From Peribacillus deserti (GTDB taxonomy: Bacteria > Bacillota > Bacilli > Bacillales > DSM-1321): a DNA stretch of 64,000 nucleotides. Numbering within the stretch: the first letter of the stretch is position 1; each line of letters begins with the position of its first letter. Positions 61,440 to 64,000 of this stretch are shown here, in pieces. The translations under genes and the position numbers were made by a program. The notes beneath the pieces were generated by a model. That model was not told the DNA's origin. It worked only from the letters and a program-made list of their open reading frames with translations, and did not search any database. The DNA lies in NCBI RefSeq assembly GCF_016909175.1, contig NZ_JAFBFI010000012.1, positions 62,001 through 126,000 of the forward strand. Direction: 5' to 3'.

Positions 61440-61503
61440 GCTGTTAAATGAAAAAGAATATTCATATATTTAAAGATTCATAAGCGAATAGAGGGGAAAA
61501 GGG

Positions 61504-61962
61504 ATGTCTGAAGTTCGACTGCCGCTTCCAGTAGGGCTAAGAATAGAAAGTATTTTATCAAGGGGCATAACAAAGCAATCGCTCTCACAAGCATTGAAAA
61601 AGAACAGTTACACCGAGATCATTGCTCAGGGAGCCGATGAAGATGAAGCCGCTTACTTGTTTAAATATGCTTTAGAACATAGAGAGGATTGCATTTCAGC
61701 TGTCGAGCTTGGATATCAATTTAAATTTTTGACGATTAGAGGATTAAAAAAATTTCTAATCTTAAAGTATGATTTAATTGAAGGGGAAGATCTAATCTTT
61801 AAGGGAACTTCATTGGAAAAGGTGAGATTAAAAAAAGACTGGCTGCCGGAAATTGAGTCTGCGATCACTCGATATTGGAAGATATGTATTTCAGAAGAGG
61901 CTGCAGCTAAAAATGAAGTAACTGCCAAATTCATTCTGGCACAAAATGAGCTCCAGGTATAA
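61504..61962 (+). CDS. Unrecognised 152-residue protein
   Basis: ATG behind GAGGGGAAAAGGG, 152 codons. Soluble and helical (VGLRIESILSRGITKQSLSQA, DEDEAAYLFKYALEHREDC, AVELGYQFKFLTIRGLKKFL, KDWLPEIESAITRYWKICISEEAA). I see no domain I can name. It lies 119 bases after the DUF4062 unit and has its own terminator; any shared role is speculative. Confidence 0.6.
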   Translation: MSEVRLPLPVGLRIESILSRGITKQSLSQALKKNSYTEIIAQGADEDEAAYLFKYALEHREDCISAVELGYQFKFLTIRGLKKFLILKYDLIEGEDLIFKGTSLEKVRLKKDWLPEIESAITRYWKICISEEAAAKNEVTAKFILAQNELQV

Positions 61963-61998
61963 AATCGATTGCCTGTTCAACGATGCTTTAATACCCGC

Positions 61999-62020
61999 CA
62001 GCCTAGTGGCTGTTTTTTTT
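61999..62020 (+). terminator. Terminator of the 152-residue ORF
   Basis: CAGCC-TAGT-GGCTG hairpin followed by eight T residues. Confidence 0.8.
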
Positions 62021-62472
62021 ATGCTGCTTACCTAGTATGGAGAATGAGATGACTTCACTATATCTTGTATCCTGCCTTAACTCCAGGAGATGGAACCAGA
62101 CGGTGAAAGTCAAAGCATGATGGTAGTTTCAGTATCGATTATGTGGCTATGAATCCCTGTCTGTATATCTGGGAACAATTTGTACAATACCAAGAAAATA
62201 TTTCAATTAATTTTAAATGTATTCTCTTTTTCAAAGGAATTATGGCTAAAGCATAGATTTTCTACCTAAGAGGCTGTTCATGATAAAATGAAATCTCTGA
62301 TTTAATCGGGTCCAGTTGTTACTGATGGTATTATATTTCTTATGCGTCAGTCCAAAAAGAATGGGCTTTTGCGGGTGCCAAGTAAATGAGAAAAGGGTTA
62401 CCGTCAGAATGCTTGGGTATGAAAGAAGATAAAGAATCAACATTTTTGAATTTAACAGGCGGTGACTGAAAA
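62021..62472 (+). other. Intergenic region with possible repeat or IS remnant
   Basis: About 450 bases. The minus-strand frame 62246-62530 reads LFSFTWHPQKPILFGLTHK and similar but has no ribosome site; AGAGGCTGTTCATGAT at about 62270 resembles the ends of some insertion sequences. I cannot confirm an element. No promoter for pncB is obvious. Confidence 0.3.
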
Positions 62473-63915
62473 TTGGATAATAGTTTTGCACTACATACGG
62501 ATTTATATCAAATAAATATGGCCGAAACATATTGGGCCGACGGAATTCATAATAAAAGGGCTGTATTTGATTTGTACTTTAGAAAACTGCCGTTTGGAAA
62601 TGGTTTTGGTGTTTTTGCCGGACTTGAAAAGATTGTAGAATTTCTAAAGGAATTCAAATTCTCCGAAAGTGATCTTGAATATTTAGGAAGCTTAGGCTAT
62701 GACGATGACTTTCTTGATTATTTAAAAAGTATCCGTTTTACAGGAAATCTTCGATCTATGGCAGAAGGAGAATTGGTCTTTGGAAATGAACCGATGCTGC
62801 GAATCGAAGCTCCGCTGGCAGAAGCACAGTTAATTGAAACAGCTCTATTGAATATCGTAAATTACCAGACGTTAATTGCGACTAAGGCTGCCCGTATTAA
62901 ACATGTTGCAGGCGACGCGGTTCTGCTTGAATTCGGTACAAGACGGGCTCATGAATTTGATGCGGCCCTATGGGGAACCCGTGCAGCTTTTATTGGCGGC
63001 TTTAATGGTACAAGCAACGTAAAAGCAGGAAAGCTATTTGGCCTTCCAGTCTCCGGCACGCACGCACATGCTATGGTACAGGCATACCAGGATGATTATA
63101 CTGCTTTTTATAAATATGCCCAGAGGCACAAAGACTGTGTTTTCCTGGTTGATACCTATGATACCCTGAGATCTGGAGTTCCAAATGCGATAAAAGTGGC
63201 TAAAGAATTAGGAGATAAAATTAATTTCAGAGCTATAAGACTGGACAGCGGGGATATGGCTTATCTATCAAAAGAAGCTAGAAGAATGCTTGATGATGCT
63301 GGTTTCAAAGAAACCAAAATAGTTGCATCCAGTGATCTTGATGAATATACGATCATTAACCTTAAAGCTCAAGGAGCAAAAATCGATATATGGGGTGTTG
63401 GCACGAAGCTGATCACTGCCTATGAACAAGCTGCCCTCGGTGCCGTATATAAGCTTGTTTCCATTGAAAATGAGGGGCAGATGACAGATACAATCAAGAT
63501 ATCATCAAATCCCGAAAAAGTAACAACACCGGGAATTAAAGATGTATACAGAATTATAAACAGGAAAACCGGTAAATCAGAAGGCGATTATATTACCTTA
63601 TCATCCGAAAAACCGGGACAGGAAGATCGTATTAAAATGTTCCATCCAGTCCATACGTACATTTCTAAATATGTAGAAGATTTTGAAGCAAGACAGCTTC
63701 ATCATGATATATTTATAAACGGAAAGTTCGTGTACGATCTGCCGGACATTAAACAAATACAAGCTTTTTCTGAAAGCAATTTAGAATACCTGTGGGAGGA
63801 ATATCTTCGTACAATGAATCCACAGGAATATCCAGTAGATTTGAGCCAAAAATGCTGGGATAACAAAATGGCCAGCATCGAGAAAGTGCGAAATAAGGTT
63901 GAAAAGATGAAGTAA
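62473..63915 (+). CDS. pncB: Nicotinate phosphoribosyltransferase
   Basis: Makes nicotinate mononucleotide from nicotinate and PRPP, in NAD salvage. 480 residues from a TTG behind GGCGGTGA. Family motifs: LHTDLYQINMAETYW, FDLYFRKLPFGNGFGVFAG, LLEFGTRRAHEFDAALWGTR with the phosphorylation-site region, GTHAHAMVQAY with the catalytic-region His, LVDTYDTLRSGVPNA, IRLDSGDMAYLS and IDIWGVGTKLIT. Length fits the Gram-positive type. Cytoplasmic, stand-alone gene with terminator. Confidence 0.92.
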   Translation: MDNSFALHTDLYQINMAETYWADGIHNKRAVFDLYFRKLPFGNGFGVFAGLEKIVEFLKEFKFSESDLEYLGSLGYDDDFLDYLKSIRFTGNLRSMAEGELVFGNEPMLRIEAPLAEAQLIETALLNIVNYQTLIATKAARIKHVAGDAVLLEFGTRRAHEFDAALWGTRAAFIGGFNGTSNVKAGKLFGLPVSGTHAHAMVQAYQDDYTAFYKYAQRHKDCVFLVDTYDTLRSGVPNAIKVAKELGDKINFRAIRLDSGDMAYLSKEARRMLDDAGFKETKIVASSDLDEYTIINLKAQGAKIDIWGVGTKLITAYEQAALGAVYKLVSIENEGQMTDTIKISSNPEKVTTPGIKDVYRIINRKTGKSEGDYITLSSEKPGQEDRIKMFHPVHTYISKYVEDFEARQLHHDIFINGKFVYDLPDIKQIQAFSESNLEYLWEEYLRTMNPQEYPVDLSQKCWDNKMASIEKVRNKVEKMK

Positions 63916-63916
63916 A

Positions 63917-63955
63917 AAAAGCTTGGACCGCATTCAGCGAGTCCAGGCTTTTTTT
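63917..63955. terminator. Terminator of pncB
   Basis: AAGCTTGGAC and GTCCAGGCTT pair (one G-T) around a 12-base loop, with A and T tracts on both sides, between convergent genes. Confidence 0.82.
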
Positions 63956-63965
63956 CTGTAGGTTC

Positions 63966-64000
63966 TTACTGGGCATCTTTATCATTTTTGTCAGGATCAC
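63966..64000 (-). CDS. 3' end of a gene entering from the right
   Basis: Read on the minus strand, the last bases give ...DPDKNDKDAQ and a TAA stop at 63966-63968, just beyond the bidirectional terminator. The rest lies outside the window, so nothing can be said of its function. Confidence 0.35.
   Translation of the reverse strand, partial: DPDKNDKDAQ

Noticed and set aside
63749-64000. 83-codon minus-strand frame at the right edge
   Set aside because: It is antisense to pncB and runs through the pncB terminator; the real minus-strand gene end is in another frame, at 63966.

Overview
The window is a chromosomal segment of a low-G+C, endospore-forming member of the Bacillaceae. The evidence is AGGAGG-type ribosome sites, many TTG and GTG starts, sigma-A and sigma-B promoters, a T-box leader, cre boxes, a CotF-type spore coat protein, and many genes whose closest relatives I recognise from Bacillus subtilis. 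I see no rRNA, tRNA, CRISPR array, prophage or intact transposase. The genus is not determined; Cytobacillus- or Mesobacillus-like is only an impression.

Layout. 1-5.6 kb: the end of an M42 peptidase, a Met-specific T-box ahead of a short methionyl-tRNA synthetase, a nitronate monooxygenase and the RNA-binding regulator CvfB. 5.7-13.8 kb: small membrane proteins and an ssuABC sulfonate importer, bracketed by two paralogous MFS transporters. 14-26 kb: a yhbD/bactofilin pair, an MMPL exporter, histidinol phosphatase, a YidC2 membrane insertase behind a MifM-like sensor ORF, an MFS transporter, coat and cupredoxin proteins, a YocH-type LysM-3D protein and a DUF1206 protein. 26.3-26.8 kb: a gene-free but strongly structured transcription unit, with a near-consensus promoter, eight helices and an intrinsic terminator; this is a candidate unrecognised noncoding RNA. 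27-36.8 kb: a methyltransferase, a nuclease-helicase of the DinG/Rad3 type, a CBS protein, a GDSL esterase, an ABC-2 transporter and a TerD-zinc ribbon-TerB fusion. 36.8-44.2 kb: nested dispersed repeats, a stand-alone UMP kinase behind a leader ORF and attenuator, an S9 peptidase and a heterodimeric ABC exporter. 45.8-53.8 kb: a maltodextrin module (neopullulanase, YvdJ-like protein, MdxE, MdxF, MdxG, MdxR) with cre-like boxes. 54-64 kb: assorted proteins, an orphan RsbS/RsbT switch, a CsbD gene with a clear sigma-B promoter, a DUF4062-type protein with a translationally coupled 46-residue peptide, an unrecognised 152-residue protein and nicotinate phosphoribosyltransferase.

How the genes work together. 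Maltodextrins would be bound by MdxE, imported by MdxFG (the ATPase is not here and is probably a shared MsmX) and cleaved by the neopullulanase, under MdxR and CcpA. SsuABC would import sulfonates, but the monooxygenase is not local. The MifM-like ORF would sense membrane insertion and unmask the yidC2 ribosome site.

The most interesting items are the structured RNA at 26377-26834, the divergent MifM-like element, the pyrH leader ORF and attenuator, and the RsbST/CsbD/DUF4062 neighbourhood. All functional names come from recognising sequence features by eye; no search was run.
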